Virus record (IMG/VR): IMGVR_UViG_3300030103_001814
Location: 1-23,718 of that record
DNA from: a virus
Reading direction: 5' to 3' (one strand)
DNA: 23,718 nucleotides
The notes beneath the pieces were generated by a model. It searched no databases and had not been told where the DNA came from. It worked only from the letters and a program-made list of their open reading frames with translations. The position numbers and the translations under genes were made by a program. Below are positions 23,180 through 23,718 of the stretch, one piece after another; the first letter of the stretch is position 1; every line of letters starts with the position of its first letter.

Positions 23180-23718
23180 TATCTTCTCCCGTCTGGTTGC
23201 ACATCTGCTCTAAAAGAACCAAATCGCCAGTTTTCATCTTGAGCACTGTTTTGTATTTTAAGTGAAGCAAATCTACCTCTTGCTCTAGTGTCTATTTTTT
23301 TAGTTGATGCGGTTATAGTAAATGGTCCTAATGAAGAACTTGATTCGGTTTCAGATGGAAAGTCTTTAAGCTGTATAGTGACTGTCGCATTACCACTTAA
23401 TACTTTAAAGTCTGGTAAAAAACGTCTTATCTTAATAAAGTTCTCACCTTGCCCACCTTGATCATCTAAAGTAAAATCACCTGATTCAATAAAAGCATCA
23501 ATGCTCTGCACAAAATTTCCGTTATGATCAGATTCGTTTACACCTTTTTCGTGTTGGTAAACAGTTGTTTTACCTAAATTTGTACTACCCCCTTGTATAG
23601 TAGGAAATGTTGGGGTGCTTGAACTGGTAAACTCTGTTGCAATAGGGTTATCAAATAAATATTTATCCACATAAGCAGTTCTTGATAATGAACTTGTTGT
23701 CCAAGCTCCCTCACGATA
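23179..23718 (-). CDS. C-terminal part of a virion (tail/stabilisation-type) protein, cut by window edge
   Basis: The open frame continues through position 23718 without a stop, so 179 codons plus the stop of a longer protein are present and the start lies outside; the GTG at 23670 is internal. The sequence has a pattern I recall from the ends of large tail or neck proteins of marine phages: W-x5-LSRTAYVD near the window edge, a HEKGVNE stretch, IESGDFTLDDQ, FLPDF, GPFTI and the last RARGRFASLKI then WRFGSFRADVQPDGRR. That suggests a beta-sheet tail-tube, nozzle or stabilisation protein. Its position at the head of the virion genes agrees. Confidence 0.8.
   Translation of the reverse strand, partial: YREGAWTTSSLSRTAYVDKYLFDNPIATEFTSSSTPTFPTIQGGSTNLGKTTVYQHEKGVNESDHNGNFVQSIDAFIESGDFTLDDQGGQGENFIKIRRFLPDFKVLSGNATVTIQLKDFPSETESSSSLGPFTITASTKKIDTRARGRFASLKIQNSAQDENWRFGSFRADVQPDGRR

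Overview
This window looks like part of the genome of a tailed double-stranded DNA phage, most likely a marine podovirus-like phage. Four things suggest this: AT-rich DNA, dense gene packing with ATGA or TAATG junctions, a phage-type family A DNA polymerase next to a primase and helicase, and a run of virion genes in an order resembling the T7 internal-core block. The protein types match my memory of uncultured marine (Mediterranean and SAR11-type) phages. Host and family are inference. There are no rRNA, tRNA, integrase, RNA polymerase, terminase, portal or major capsid genes here, so both modules continue beyond the window.

Layout: 28 genes are called, and all but one are on the minus strand, so minus-strand transcription runs from high to low coordinates. 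Positions 6761 to 1 are a replication/modification operon. Its order is a coiled-coil protein, an unassigned protein that may bind DNA, an archaeo-eukaryotic type primase with a cysteine-rich second domain, a UvrD-like helicase, a family A DNA polymerase with Leu at the E. coli 762 position, and a C5-cytosine methyltransferase cut by the window edge. The only plus-strand gene, an SNF2-type ATPase (6849-8249), diverges from this operon. The 87-bp gap between them holds two sigma70-like promoters whose -35 boxes abut.

Positions 23718 to 8352 are the virion/lysis operon and its tail of accessory genes. It begins with the C-terminus of a virion protein. Three small genes follow, one of only 54 codons. 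Next come two glycosyltransferases, a Gly/Ala-rich protein and a T7-like series: a GNAT-fold gp13-like protein, then gp14-, gp15- and gp16-like proteins. After that is a block of secreted and membrane proteins: a four-cysteine secreted protein, a 450-aa secreted protein with an acidic repetitive stalk, two membrane-anchored coiled coils and a holin-like protein. The operon ends with a Lys/Gly repeat protein, an unknown protein, a shortened UDP-glucose dehydrogenase-like enzyme and a PD-(D/E)XK nuclease. A convergent intergenic stretch (8250-8351) has two hairpins that could end both transcription units.

Proposed logic (inference): the primase, helicase, polymerase, SNF2 ATPase and RecB/Cas4-like nuclease together form a replication/recombination set without a ring helicase in view. 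The gp13-16-like proteins would form the ejection core. The holin-like protein and membrane coiled coils would act in lysis, although no endolysin or lipobox-bearing outer spanin is visible. The sugar enzymes may modify host surface or virion.
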